Source: Desertimonas sp963772825 (GTDB taxonomy: Bacteria; Actinomycetota; Acidimicrobiia; Acidimicrobiales; Ilumatobacteraceae). From it: a DNA stretch of 64,000 bases. Shown piece after piece: positions 52,462-61,060 of the stretch. Under the pieces are notes generated by a model that worked only from the letters and a program-made list of their open reading frames with translations, searched no databases and was not told the origin of the DNA. Each line of letters opens with the position of its first letter. Position 1 is the first letter of the stretch. Both the position numbers and the translations under genes were made by a program. The stretch is from positions 186,001-250,000 of the forward strand of contig CAVYYX010000022.1 in the NCBI GenBank assembly GCA_963772825.1. Direction: 5' to 3'.

Positions 52462-55142
52462 TCACTCCAGAAGGTCGGCCAGCTCCGTGCGCAGCTCGCG
52501 GATCACGTCGAAGTCGGCGGAGTCGACCGGCTGCAGGCCGTCGATCTCGTAGAGGTCCGGGTCGGCCAGCAGGGCGGCTCCCTCGGGATCCTCGGCGATG
52601 TCGAGGAACGCTGCGGTGATCGCCTCCTTGAGGTCCTCCGGGAGATCGCCGGCGACGGCGAAGCCGTCGTTGGGGATCGGGAACGACCAGGCGAACACGA
52701 CGACCTGTTCGCCAACGTCGGGGATCTGCTCGACCAGCCCGGTTCGTGCGTCGTTGAACGAGACGCCGACATCGGCGTCTCCGTCGTACACCGCCTGCAC
52801 CGTGGCGTCATGTGTGCCAGCGAACTGAGCGGTGATGTCGGCGACAGGATCGACGCCCTGGTTGAGCAGCTGCAGTGCCGGCACGAGGTAGCCGGATGCC
52901 GAGCCCTGGTCGACGAAGGCGACGGTCTTGCCAGCGACGTCTGCGAGGTGCTCCTCACCGATCGGGCCGTCCGCCGCGCTCGTGGCGTCGAGGACGCCGT
53001 TGCAGAACAGGAACCCCTCCTCGTCGGCCACTGGCTCGTCCGAGCAGTAGGTGTCCGGGTCGTTGGTGAACCACTGCGTGACGTACTCGAACGAGCCGAA
53101 CCGCTCGGACTGCAGGATCAGATCGGCACCAGCCTCGTCTTCGGCCTGGACCATCTGCACCGGGCCGAGACCGCCGGCGACCTGGGCCTGACCGGACTGC
53201 AGGGCGACGATCACGCCGGCGTAGTCCGTCGGGACCAGGGCCTCGACCTCGACACCGAGGCGTTCCTCGAGCAACTCGGCGAGCGGCTCGGCGGTGGCGA
53301 TCAGGCCACCGGCCTCCGATGACGGCGTCAGCGTGAACGTCAGCGTCTCGGGCCAGTCGGGACCGGGGGTGACCGGGAAGACGATGCCGCTGGCCGACCC
53401 TGCGTCCCCGGCTTCGCTGGTCGCCGTCGCGTCGCTCGGCCCGGTGCCGTCCGTTGGCTCGGTGCCGTCGGTCGGCTCGGTGCCGTCGGTGGGCGCCGAG
53501 GTCGCCGGGGCTGCTTCGGTGGTTGCCGGGGCCAGGGCGTCGGCCTGTGACGGCGGCACCAGCGTCGCATCGATGAGGTACAGCGTGCCGTTGGCGATCG
53601 GGATGTCACCGCACACCGCGGCGGCCTCGTCGTTGATCACCAGGGTGTCGGCCTCCAGGGTGAAGTTGAGCTCCTCACCCTCCAGGGTCACCGCCGAACC
53701 TTCGGCGGCGAGATCCTCGCTCGACAGCGACTCTCCCTCGACCACGTGGAAGCTGAGCACTTCGGCGAGCACCTCCGGATCAGAGGTCAGCGCCGACCGC
53801 TGGTCGGGCGTGAGCTCGATGAACGCACTGTTGATCGGCGCGAACACCGTGAACGGGCCTTCACCGTCGAGCGCCTCGAGCAGTTCGGCCCTGGTGAGCA
53901 GCTGCTGCAGGGTGGACGTCTCGAGGTTGTTGGTGATCGCCGTGCCGGCGGCGTCGTCGGCGAGCTCGGCAAGGGCGCCCTCGCCGAAGTCCGGCAGCTC
54001 GGCGCACTCCGGGCCGGTACCGACGACTTCGGCCGGCACGCTGCTCCCGGTTGGTGCGCTGCTCTCGGTCGGGGCCGACGTGGCCACCCCGGAGGTCTCG
54101 CGGCTGGTCCGCTGGTCTCGACCGCCTCGGCTGCCAGCTCCGTGGTTTCGACGGCGCTGGTTTCGACGGCGCTGGTTTCGACGGCGCTGGTTTCGACGGC
54201 GGCGATAGCCGGTCCGCTGGTCTCAACGGCCTCGGCTGCCGGCTCCGTTGTCTCGACGGTCGTTTCGACGGCGGTGGTTTCGACGGCTCTGGTTTCGACG
54301 GCGGTGGTGTCGACGGCGCTGGTCTCGACGGCCTCGGCTGCCGGCTCCGTCGTTTCGACGGTGGTTTCGACGGCGGTGGTTTCGAGGCGGTCGTTTCGAC
54401 GGCGGTGGTGTCGACGGCCCGGTGGTGTCCGGGGCTGCGGTCGTTTCGACGGCGGTGGTGTCGACGGCCTCGGTGGTGTCCGGGGCTGCGGTCGTTTCGA
54501 CGGCGGTGGTGTCGACGGCCTCGGTGGTGTCCGGGGCTGCGGTCGTTTCGACGGCGGTGGTGTCGACGGCCTCGGTGGTGTCCGGGGCTGCGGTCGTTTC
54601 GGCGGCGGTTTCGACGGCCGCTTCGGTGGTCTCGACGGCGCTGGTCTCGACGGCCTCGGCTGCCGGCTGCCGTTGTCTCGACGGCGGTTGTCTCGACGGT
54701 CGTATCCGCGGCGGTGGTGTCGACAGCGCTGGTCTCGACGGCTGGCGACGGCGGGTCCGCTGGTCTCGACCGCCGCTGGCTCGATCCGCTGGTCTCGACG
54801 GTGTCTGCGGCGGCTCCGCTGGTTTCGACGGCCGCGACGCGGTCCGCTGGTCTCGACGGCTGGGTCGCTGGTCTCGACTGCTGCGGCGCTGGTCTCGACC
54901 GCCGCTGGCTCGACCCGGCTTCGGTGGTGTCTCGACGGCGGCTACGCCGGCTTCGGTGGTGTCGGCTCCGGCACCCGCCACGGTGGTGTCAGCGCCAGCG
55001 GGTGCGACGGTTGCGGGTCTTCGGCGCCAGCGGCTGTCGCTTCGACGGCCACCGTGTCGGCGGCGTCATCGTCGTCGTCGCCGCAGGCCGCGAATATCAG
55101 CGTTCCGGCTGCAGCGATCGCGATGAGCGAACGGTGTTTCAT
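52462..55142 (-). CDS. phnD: Lipoprotein with FAS1 domain fused to a PhnD-type phosphonate-binding domain
   Basis: Starts MKHRSLIAIAAAGTLIFAACG, a lipoprotein signal with lipobox AAC, then an acidic patch. About 300 residues of Thr/Ala/Val/Glu/Pro repeats follow, in which the frame changes more than once. From about 54003 a fasciclin (FAS1) domain reads (TVFAPINSAFIELTPDQ, then LSFHVVEGE). After a TDGTEP linker a PhnD domain runs to the end (LVPTDYAGVIVALQSGQAQV, then DQGSASGYLVPALQLL). Correcting one-base errors in the linker would give ~890 residues. First gene of the phn-type operon. Confidence 0.8.
54425..54600 (-). repeat. 51-bp tandem repeat in the phnD linker
   Basis: GTGTCCGGGGCTGC recurs at 54425, 54476, 54527 and 54578, exactly 51 bp apart, giving at least three full units. 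The unit encodes 17 residues (TTAAPDTTEAVDTTAVE). More diverged units extend on both sides (about 54120-54950). Confidence 0.9.
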
Positions 55143-55244
55143 CCTTGAGTTCCTTCCGTCAGGTGGCCCTGATCCTGTGCCCGGTTACGGGTGCGCCGTC
55201 AACATAGTTGACGGCGGCCCGTCGGGCGATCTCCGGAGCCCAGC

Positions 55245-55796
55245 TCATGAGCGTGACTCGACGAACGCCCGGAACGTTGGCCAGTCGACGATCTCGGCGG
55301 TCCCGTCGACGGGCTCGTTCCACGGCCGGACCATCCGGCAGATGGCAGCGGTCGGGCGATGGCGGACGAGCTCTGGCAAGACGATTGGCGAGTCGTCGAG
55401 GTAGACGTCGCAGTCGATTCCGTACTTCCGATAGCGGATGTGGATCTCTTCCGTTGGCAGTTCGTGATCGGCGATCCAGCGCAACGTGTCCGGAATCGCC
55501 CAGTGCGGCTTGGCGGTCAAAACGACGATGCGATGACCGGCGTCGCGCAAGGCGTGCAAGGTCGCCAGTGCGTCGGGGTACGGCTCGAGGTGCCGGAAGA
55601 TCGACGGGCGGTCGTCGGTCGCCTGCGCCCACCGCCAGAACGCTTGCATGTCGGCGAAGCCACCGAGCTCGTGGAGGTTGTCCCACGACACGACCATCTC
55701 CGGCTTCAGCTCGCTGCCGAACTCGGCCATGTGCAGCTGCATCCACCCGGCGTTGAAGTCACACACCACGCCGTCGAGATCGATCCCCAGTCGCAC
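55245..55796 (-). CDS. 5'(3')-deoxyribonucleotidase-like HAD phosphatase (NT5C family)
   Basis: 183 residues. HAD motif I DLDGVVCDFN, motif II VLTAKPHW, motif IV YLDDSP. It also has the NT5C-type cap with WAQATDDRPSIFRHLEPYPDAL. Hydrolyses a small phosphate ester, probably a nucleotide. It stands alone between the phn operon and maf. Confidence 0.8.
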   Translation of the reverse strand: MRLGIDLDGVVCDFNAGWMQLHMAEFGSELKPEMVVSWDNLHELGGFADMQAFWRWAQATDDRPSIFRHLEPYPDALATLHALRDAGHRIVVLTAKPHWAIPDTLRWIADHELPTEEIHIRYRKYGIDCDVYLDDSPIVLPELVRHRPTAAICRMVRPWNEPVDGTAEIVDWPTFRAFVESRS

Positions 55797-55862
55797 TGGC
55801 CAGAGTCCTACCAGCCGAGCTCGATGATCACGCCGTCTTATCCGTTATCCGTCTGCGTCGGG

Positions 55863-55911
55863 GTTCTGTTGAGTTGAGCCGGCGTTTTCTGACGCCGCGG
55901 CTCCACAGAAC
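55863..55911. repeat. Interrupted hairpin upstream of maf
   Basis: GTTCTGT/ACAGAAC, GAGCC/GGCTC and GGCGT/ACGCC pair in order around a TTTCTG loop. The site lies in a divergent gap, so it is not a terminator; it could be another dispersed element. No second copy seen. Confidence 0.4.
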
Positions 55912-55945
55912 TGCTTGGCTCGGCGTGCCAAGGTAGAACGTCGGC

Positions 55946-56506
55946 GTGGACCGGCCGGTCGTGCTCGCTTCATCGTCGCCACGACGGCGCGAGCTGTTGG
56001 CGCTGCTCGGTGTCGCGTTCGACGTCGTCGCCCCCGACCTCGACGAGACGCCGTTGCCCGGCGAGACGCCGCTCGAACTCGTCGTCCGCCTCGCCGCCGC
56101 CAAGGCCTCGGCAGTCGCCGATCGATGCCCCGGAGCCGTCGTGATCGGCGCCGACACCGCCGTCGACGTCGCGGGCGAGATCTACGGCAAGCCGATCGAC
56201 CCCACCGACGCCAGCCGGATGTTGCGGGCGTTGAGCGGGCGGACCCACGTCGTACACACGGGGGTGGCCGTCGCCGCCGATGGTGAGACATCGACGGCGA
56301 ACACGTCCAGCGAGGTGGCGTTCGCGTCGCTCACCGACGACGACATCCAGTGGTACCTCGGCACCGGCGAGCCCTTCGACAAGGCGGGTGCCTACGCCCT
56401 CCAGGGCGCAGGCGGGGTCTTCGTTCAGTGGGTTCGCGGCAGTGTCAGCGGGGTCCTCGGCCTCCCGCTTCACGAGACGTCATGTCTCCTCCGGGACCTC
56501 GATTAG
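55946..56506 (+). CDS. maf: Maf-like nucleoside triphosphate pyrophosphatase
   Basis: House-cleaning enzyme hydrolysing dTTP/UTP or modified nucleotides. 186 residues, GTG start. VLASSSPRRRELLALLG, the DETPLPGETP loop, VIGADTAVDVAGEIYGKP and DKAGAYALQGAGGVF are conserved. The stop lies inside the degenerate CIRCE of groES. Confidence 0.93.
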   Translation: MDRPVVLASSSPRRRELLALLGVAFDVVAPDLDETPLPGETPLELVVRLAAAKASAVADRCPGAVVIGADTAVDVAGEIYGKPIDPTDASRMLRALSGRTHVVHTGVAVAADGETSTANTSSEVAFASLTDDDIQWYLGTGEPFDKAGAYALQGAGGVFVQWVRGSVSGVLGLPLHETSCLLRDLD

Positions 56507-56529
56507 CACTCTCGGGGTCCGGTTGCTAA
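56503..56529. promoter_or_regulatory. Degenerate CIRCE (HrcA site), upstream copy
   Basis: TTAGCACTC, 9-nt spacer, GGTTGCTAA. The left half is perfect; the right half matches 7 of 9 positions; the spacing is exact. It overlaps the maf stop codon, 49 bp upstream of the perfect site. Confidence 0.7.
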
Positions 56530-56551
56530 CGCTGCTCGGCGGGGCGTACGC

Positions 56552-56578
56552 TTAGCACTCGCACTCCTGGAGTGCTAA
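56552..56578. promoter_or_regulatory. CIRCE element (HrcA operator) of groESL
   Basis: TTAGCACTC, 9-nt spacer, GAGTGCTAA: a perfect CIRCE. It lies 50 bp upstream of the groES start, so groESL is expected to be repressed by HrcA and induced by heat. hrcA itself is not in the window. Confidence 0.97.
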
Positions 56579-56627
56579 CCACCCAAACCGCCCTGATCCG
56601 CGACCTGCCAATGGAGGCATGTACCAG

Positions 56628-56921
56628 ATGAACCTGAAGCCGCTCGATGACCGCATCGTCGTTCTGCCCAATGAGGCCGAGCAGACGACCGCATCCGGTC
56701 TCGTCATCCCCGACACCGCCAAGGAAAAGCCCCAGCAGGGCAAAGTGCTGGCGGTCGGCCCGGGCAAGCGCACCGAAAACACCGGCGAACTGGTCCCCGT
56801 CGGCATCGACGTCGGTCAGACCGTCCTGTACTCCAAGTACGGCGGCACCGAAGTCACCGTCGACGGCGAGGATCTTTTGATCCTCGCCAGCCGTGACGTC
56901 CTGGCGATCGTCGAGGTCTGA
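56628..56921 (+). CDS. groES: Co-chaperonin GroES
   Basis: 97 residues. NLKPLDDRIVVLPNEAEQTT, a mobile loop SGLVIPDTAKEKPQQG, and YSKYGGTEV are conserved. I chose ATG 56628 because GGAGG (56613-56617) is 10 bases upstream; ATG 56619 is too close to it. Confidence 0.97.
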   Translation: MNLKPLDDRIVVLPNEAEQTTASGLVIPDTAKEKPQQGKVLAVGPGKRTENTGELVPVGIDVGQTVLYSKYGGTEVTVDGEDLLILASRDVLAIVEV

Positions 56922-56925
56922 GCAC

Positions 56926-58563
56926 ATGGCCAAGATCCTCAAGTTCGACGAAGAGGCTCGCCGCGCCCTCGAGGCCGGTGTCAACAAGTTGGCTGACGCC
57001 GTCAAGGTGACGCTCGGGCCGAAGGGCCGCAACGTCGTCCTCGACAAGAAGTGGGGCGCCCCGACGATCACCAACGACGGTGTGTCGATCGCCAAGGAGG
57101 TCGAGCTCGACGACCCGTTCGAGAACATGGGTGCCCAGCTCGTCAAGGAAGTGGCGACGAAGACCAACGACGTCGCCGGTGACGGCACGACGACGGCCAC
57201 CGTGCTCGCCCAGGCGATGGTCCACAATGGGATGCGCAACGTCGCTGCCGGGGCCAACCCGATGAGCCTCAAGAAGGGCATCGAGAAGGCTGTCGCTGCC
57301 GCCGTCGAGTCGATCCAGTCGCAGTCCAAGGACGTCGACGAGAAGACCGACATCGCCGCGGTGGCGACGATCTCGGCCGCCGATCCGTCGATCGGCCAGG
57401 TCATCGCCGAGGCGATCGACAAGGTCGGCAAGGACGGGGTGGTCACCGTCGAGGAGTCGAACACGTTCGGCACCGAGCTGGAGTTCACCGAGGGGATGCA
57501 GTTCGACAAGGGCTACCTGTCGCCGTACTTCGTCACCGATCCGGAGCGCCAGGAGGTCGTCCTCGATCAGCCGTACCTGCTGATCCACCAGGCCAAGATC
57601 TCCACGGTGCAGTCGCTGCTGCCGGCGCTCGAAGGCGTGATGAAGACCGGCCGTCCGCTGGTGATCATCGCCGAGGACGTGGAGGGCGAGGCCCTCGCGA
57701 CGCTCGTCGTCAACAAGATCCGCGGCACGTTCAGCGCCGCCGCCGTCAAGGCCCCAGGCTTTGGTGACCGCCGCAAGGCGATGCTCCAGGACATGGCCGT
57801 CCTCACCGGCGCCCAGGTGATCTCCGAGGACGTCGGGCTGAAGCTCGAGAACGTCACGCTCGATCTGCTCGGCACCGCCAAGCGGGTGATCATCTCCAAG
57901 GACAACACGACCATCGTCGATGGTGGGGGTACGAGCGAGGACGTGAGCGGGCGGATCAAGCAGATCAAGACCGAGATCGAGAACACCGACTCGGACTGGG
58001 ATCGCGAGAAGCTGCAGGAGCGCCTGGCGAAGCTCGCCGGAGGCGTCGCCGTCATCCAGGTCGGCGCGGCCACCGAGGTCGAGCTGAAGGAGAAGAAGCA
58101 CCGCATCGAGGACGCCGTGTCGGCGACCAAGGCGGCCATCGAGGAAGGCGTCGTCGCCGGTGGCGGTACCGCCCTCATCCGCGCTCGCGCCGCGGTGGCG
58201 ACGGTGCTCGAGAAGCTCGAAGGCGACGAGGCCACCGGTGGCCGCATCGTCTACGACTCGCTGACCGCACCCACTCGGAACATCGCCGAGAACGCCGGCC
58301 TGGAAGGCGGCGTGTGGGTCAAGCAGGTCGAGTCGGCGAAGGGCCCCAACGGCCTCGACGCCAACACGGGTGAGCTCACCAACCTGCTCAAGGCGGGGAT
58401 CATCGACCCCGCCAAGGTGACCCGGGCGGCGCTGCAGAACGCCGCGTCGATCGCCGCGATGGTGCTCACCACCGAGTCCCTCGTGGCCGACAAGCCCGAG
58501 CCCCCCGCCCCGGCCCCCGCCGGCGGTGCCCCCGGCATGGGCGGCATGCCAGGAATGATGTGA
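56926..58563 (+). CDS. groEL: Chaperonin GroEL
   Basis: 545 residues, complete. MAKILKFDEEARRALEAGV, VTLGPKGRNVVLDKKWGAP, NDVAGDGTTTATVLAQAM (ATP site) and VAGGGTALIRA. It ends with a GGM-type tail (GAPGMGGMPGMM), which marks the housekeeping GroEL rather than the His-rich actinobacterial GroEL1. groES precedes it by four bases. Confidence 0.98.
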   Translation: MAKILKFDEEARRALEAGVNKLADAVKVTLGPKGRNVVLDKKWGAPTITNDGVSIAKEVELDDPFENMGAQLVKEVATKTNDVAGDGTTTATVLAQAMVHNGMRNVAAGANPMSLKKGIEKAVAAAVESIQSQSKDVDEKTDIAAVATISAADPSIGQVIAEAIDKVGKDGVVTVEESNTFGTELEFTEGMQFDKGYLSPYFVTDPERQEVVLDQPYLLIHQAKISTVQSLLPALEGVMKTGRPLVIIAEDVEGEALATLVVNKIRGTFSAAAVKAPGFGDRRKAMLQDMAVLTGAQVISEDVGLKLENVTLDLLGTAKRVIISKDNTTIVDGGGTSEDVSGRIKQIKTEIENTDSDWDREKLQERLAKLAGGVAVIQVGAATEVELKEKKHRIEDAVSATKAAIEEGVVAGGGTALIRARAAVATVLEKLEGDEATGGRIVYDSLTAPTRNIAENAGLEGGVWVKQVESAKGPNGLDANTGELTNLLKAGIIDPAKVTRAALQNAASIAAMVLTTESLVADKPEPPAPAPAGGAPGMGGMPGMM

Positions 58564-58568
58564 TGTTT

Positions 58569-58595
58569 CGCTCCGAAGGGAAGCCCTTCGGAGCG
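58569..58595 (+). terminator. Hairpin after groEL, first
   Basis: CGCTCCGAAGGG and CCCTTCGGAGCG form a perfect 12-bp stem with a 3-nt loop, five bases after the groEL stop. No T-tract. Confidence 0.75.
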
Positions 58596-58607
58596 AGCTC
58601 GAAGGAC

Positions 58608-58641
58608 GAGAGGGCCGGGCGACTTCGTCGCCCGGCCTCTC
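58608..58641 (+). terminator. Hairpin after groEL, second
   Basis: GAGAGG(G)CCGGGCGA pairs with TCGCCCGGCCTCTC, a 14-bp stem with one bulged G. The tandem pair probably ends groESL transcription. Confidence 0.75.
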
Positions 58642-58738
58642 GCTGTAAGGCATCTCTTCCGTCACTGGCGCCACCATCTTCAACGTGGTGATCGCCTCCC
58701 CACTGCCCTCGAACCTCGGCTTGTGCGACGCTGGGTCG

Positions 58739-59734
58739 ATGGAGGGGCCGCGCATCGCTGGCTCGATCGACGAGCTCGTCGCCGGCGCGTCGACGCGCAC
58801 GCCCGTCACCACCGTCGATGGCAAGTCGGGTGCCCAATTCGAGCGGCTCGTCATCGACGGGGAGCGCTACTTCCTCAAGGTGCTGTCCGCCGCCGACGAT
58901 TGGATCATGCGCTGCACGGGCAACACCACGAACTGGGAGTTCCAGGTGTGGGAGGCAGGGCTGTATCTCCAAGCTCCAGCGGTCATCGACCACGCCGTCG
59001 TGGCGATGTCGCTGGAGGGTGATGGCCCGACCGCTCGCCTGGCGATGTTGATGACGGACTGCGCCGATGATCTCGTTCCGCCGGGCGACGCGACGTTGCC
59101 GGTGGAGCAACACGATCGGTTCGTCGAGCACCTGGCGACGTTCCACGCCGGCTTCTTCGGATGGCAGGACACGATCGGTCTGCAGGACCTTGCCCGGCGG
59201 TTCGTGTGGTTCGCTCCGACGACGATCGCCCCGGAGCTGCTCGTCGACGACGTGCCCGGCCCGATCGCCGCCGCAGCGACCGGGTGGCAACAACTGTCAG
59301 AGCGCAGCCCGCGGCTGTTCGACCTCGTCGACAGCATCCACGCCGACCCGCACGCCCTCGCCGGGGCGATGACGGCGACACCGCAGACCTTCGTCGCCGG
59401 CGACTGGAAGGCGGGGAACCTCGGATCCCGTCCCGATGGCCGCACGATCCTGCTCGACTGGGCGTATCCGGGCGAGGCGCCGCCTTGTTGGGAGCTGGCC
59501 TGGTACCTGGCCCTCAATTGCGACCGACTGCCCCGCTCCAAGGAGGACACGATCGCCGCCTATCGGCGCGGCCTGGAGGAGCACGGCGTCGGCACGACTG
59601 GCTGGTGGGATCGCCAGCTCGGCTTGTGCATGGTCGGCGTGATGGCGACGATGGCGTGGGAGAAGGCACGCGGCGACGACGAGGAGCTGCGGTGGTGGGA
59701 GCAGGCCGCCCTCGATGGCTCCCAGCATCTGTGA
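58739..59734 (+). CDS. Aminoglycoside-phosphotransferase-like kinase
   Basis: About 331 residues of the APH/choline-kinase fold. GERYFLKVLSAADDW carries the ATP-binding Lys. VAGDWKAGNLGSRPDG is the Brenner loop in altered form (Asp kept, His replaced), and ILLDWAYPGEAPPCWELAWYLAL holds the metal Asp. ATG 58739; GTG 58685 is an alternative. Coupled to the methyltransferase by GTGA. Substrate unknown. Confidence 0.75.
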   Translation: MEGPRIAGSIDELVAGASTRTPVTTVDGKSGAQFERLVIDGERYFLKVLSAADDWIMRCTGNTTNWEFQVWEAGLYLQAPAVIDHAVVAMSLEGDGPTARLAMLMTDCADDLVPPGDATLPVEQHDRFVEHLATFHAGFFGWQDTIGLQDLARRFVWFAPTTIAPELLVDDVPGPIAAAATGWQQLSERSPRLFDLVDSIHADPHALAGAMTATPQTFVAGDWKAGNLGSRPDGRTILLDWAYPGEAPPCWELAWYLALNCDRLPRSKEDTIAAYRRGLEEHGVGTTGWWDRQLGLCMVGVMATMAWEKARGDDEELRWWEQAALDGSQHL

Positions 59735-60528
59735 CCGTGGTGGGGGTCGACGCCGCTCGCGGGGCGTATGCCGGGGCGGGACCCGGCTGGGCCGCCGACG
59801 CCAGCCTCGTGTACCGGCCGCTGGCGCGGCATCTCGTGGCCCGCAGCCCGATCCCGCTCGTCGGCAAGCTCGTGCTCGATGCAGGCGCTGGCACGGGCGC
59901 CGCTGGTTCGGTGCTCGCCGACCTCGGGGTGACGGTGGTGGAGAGCGACTGCGAGCCGACGATGCTCGAGCACGGACGAGCGCACCGCTCGCCGGCCGCC
60001 GCCGCCGATGTCGCGGCGCTTCCATTCCGGGCCGGAGTCTTCGATGCGGTCGTCGCCGCTTTTGTGCTCAACCACGTCGCCGACGCGTCGGCCGCTCTCG
60101 CCGAACTTGCCCGCGTCACCCGTCCTGGCGGCGCCGTGCTCGCCTCGACGTTCGCCGCCTCGCGCTCACCGGCGAAGGAGGCGTTCGACACCGTGGCCGG
60201 ACGGCACGGATGGCGATCACCGGCCTGGCACGCGGTCGTCAGCGCCCGGGCGGCTGCGTTCAGCACGATCGAACAGGCCCAGCGCGCAGCCAGCGCCGCC
60301 GGGTTGGCCGACGCTGAAGTCCTCGAGAGTGCGATCGATGTCGGCGTCGACGACGCCGAATCGGTCGTTCGCTACCGGTTGGGCATGCCGCAGTACACGG
60401 CTTGGCTCGCCGGGCTCGACGCGGCGGCGCGGCGCCGGGTTGTCGCCGACGCAACCTCGGCGATCGAGGCCCTCGGCGAGCCGTTCCATCCGCTGGTCAT
60501 CGAGCTCGTCGCCAGATCACATCGATAG
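59731..60528 (+). CDS. Class I SAM-dependent methyltransferase
   Basis: 265 residues. SAM motif I LVLDAGAGTGAAGSVLADLG, acidic post-I VVESDCEPTML, motif FDAVVAAFVLNHV, and RPGGAVLASTF. Small-molecule type of the Methyltransf_11 group. Starts inside the kinase stop, so the two probably act in one pathway (inference). Confidence 0.82.
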   Translation: MTVVGVDAARGAYAGAGPGWAADASLVYRPLARHLVARSPIPLVGKLVLDAGAGTGAAGSVLADLGVTVVESDCEPTMLEHGRAHRSPAAAADVAALPFRAGVFDAVVAAFVLNHVADASAALAELARVTRPGGAVLASTFAASRSPAKEAFDTVAGRHGWRSPAWHAVVSARAAAFSTIEQAQRAASAAGLADAEVLESAIDVGVDDAESVVRYRLGMPQYTAWLAGLDAAARRRVVADATSAIEALGEPFHPLVIELVARSHR

Positions 60529-60538
60529 CGTCACGGGC

Positions 60539-61018
60539 GTGGCGACCGACCGGAGATGGCGACCGTTCTGGCTGCATCAGGCGGCCGAGTACCTCGTCGC
60601 CCTCGTGCTCATCGCTTCCGGATTGCAGTCGCCCGACCCCTTGTGGCCGGCGCTCGCCGGCGGCCTCGTGCTCGTCAATGCGGCCTTCTCAGGCCCTCCG
60701 CTGGGTGCCTTTCGGGCCGCCGGACGCTCACTCCACCGACGTCTCGACCTCGTCGTGATCGGTGTGCTGGTCGTCGTCGCCGCCTTGCCGATGCTCAACA
60801 TCGATAGTGCGTCGCGCTTGACGATGGTCGTCGTGGCGATCGTCCTCGCGGTCGTCTGGTGGGGCACCAACTTCGCCGAAGCGGCAGCGCGGCGCCAGCG
60901 CCTGGCGGCCTCGGCGACGCCGGGCAAGGTCGACGCGGCGAGCGTCGGTCGGACTGCTGGGCGTCTCTACGCCCGGGCCAGCGACGCCGTCCGCAACCGC
61001 CCCAAGCCGTCTGCGTAA
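60539..61018 (+). CDS. Small membrane protein, unknown
   Basis: 159 residues, GTG 60539. About four helices: YLVALVLIASGL, LAGGLVLVNAAFSG, LVVIGVLVVVAALPML and LTMVVVAIVLAVVWWG. The tail is basic and Ala-rich. Its TAA (61016-61018) lies in the left arm of the 45-bp hairpin. No family recognised. Confidence 0.65.
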   Translation: MATDRRWRPFWLHQAAEYLVALVLIASGLQSPDPLWPALAGGLVLVNAAFSGPPLGAFRAAGRSLHRRLDLVVIGVLVVVAALPMLNIDSASRLTMVVVAIVLAVVWWGTNFAEAAARRQRLAASATPGKVDAASVGRTAGRLYARASDAVRNRPKPSA

Positions 61019-61055
61019 GCGTGCAAGCCCTCTGCGGGCTTGCACGCTTACGCAG
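61011..61055. repeat. 45-bp hairpin element, copy 2
   Basis: CTGCGTAAGCGTGCAAGCC and GGCTTGCACGCTTACGCAG are perfect 19-bp arms with loop CTCTGCG. Between converging genes (stops at 61018 and 61061), it can end both transcripts; it supplies the stop codon of the upstream gene. Confidence 0.88.
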
Positions 61056-61060
61056 AGCGT

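Noticed and set aside
54425..54600. CRISPR array at the phnD stalk
   Set aside because: Units are contiguous in-frame 51-bp repeats without spacers, encoding a Thr/Glu stalk.
53746..55404. Long plus-strand open frame over the phnD stalk
   Set aside because: It is the antisense of a low-complexity repeat tract; repeats keep several frames open, and no domain is seen.
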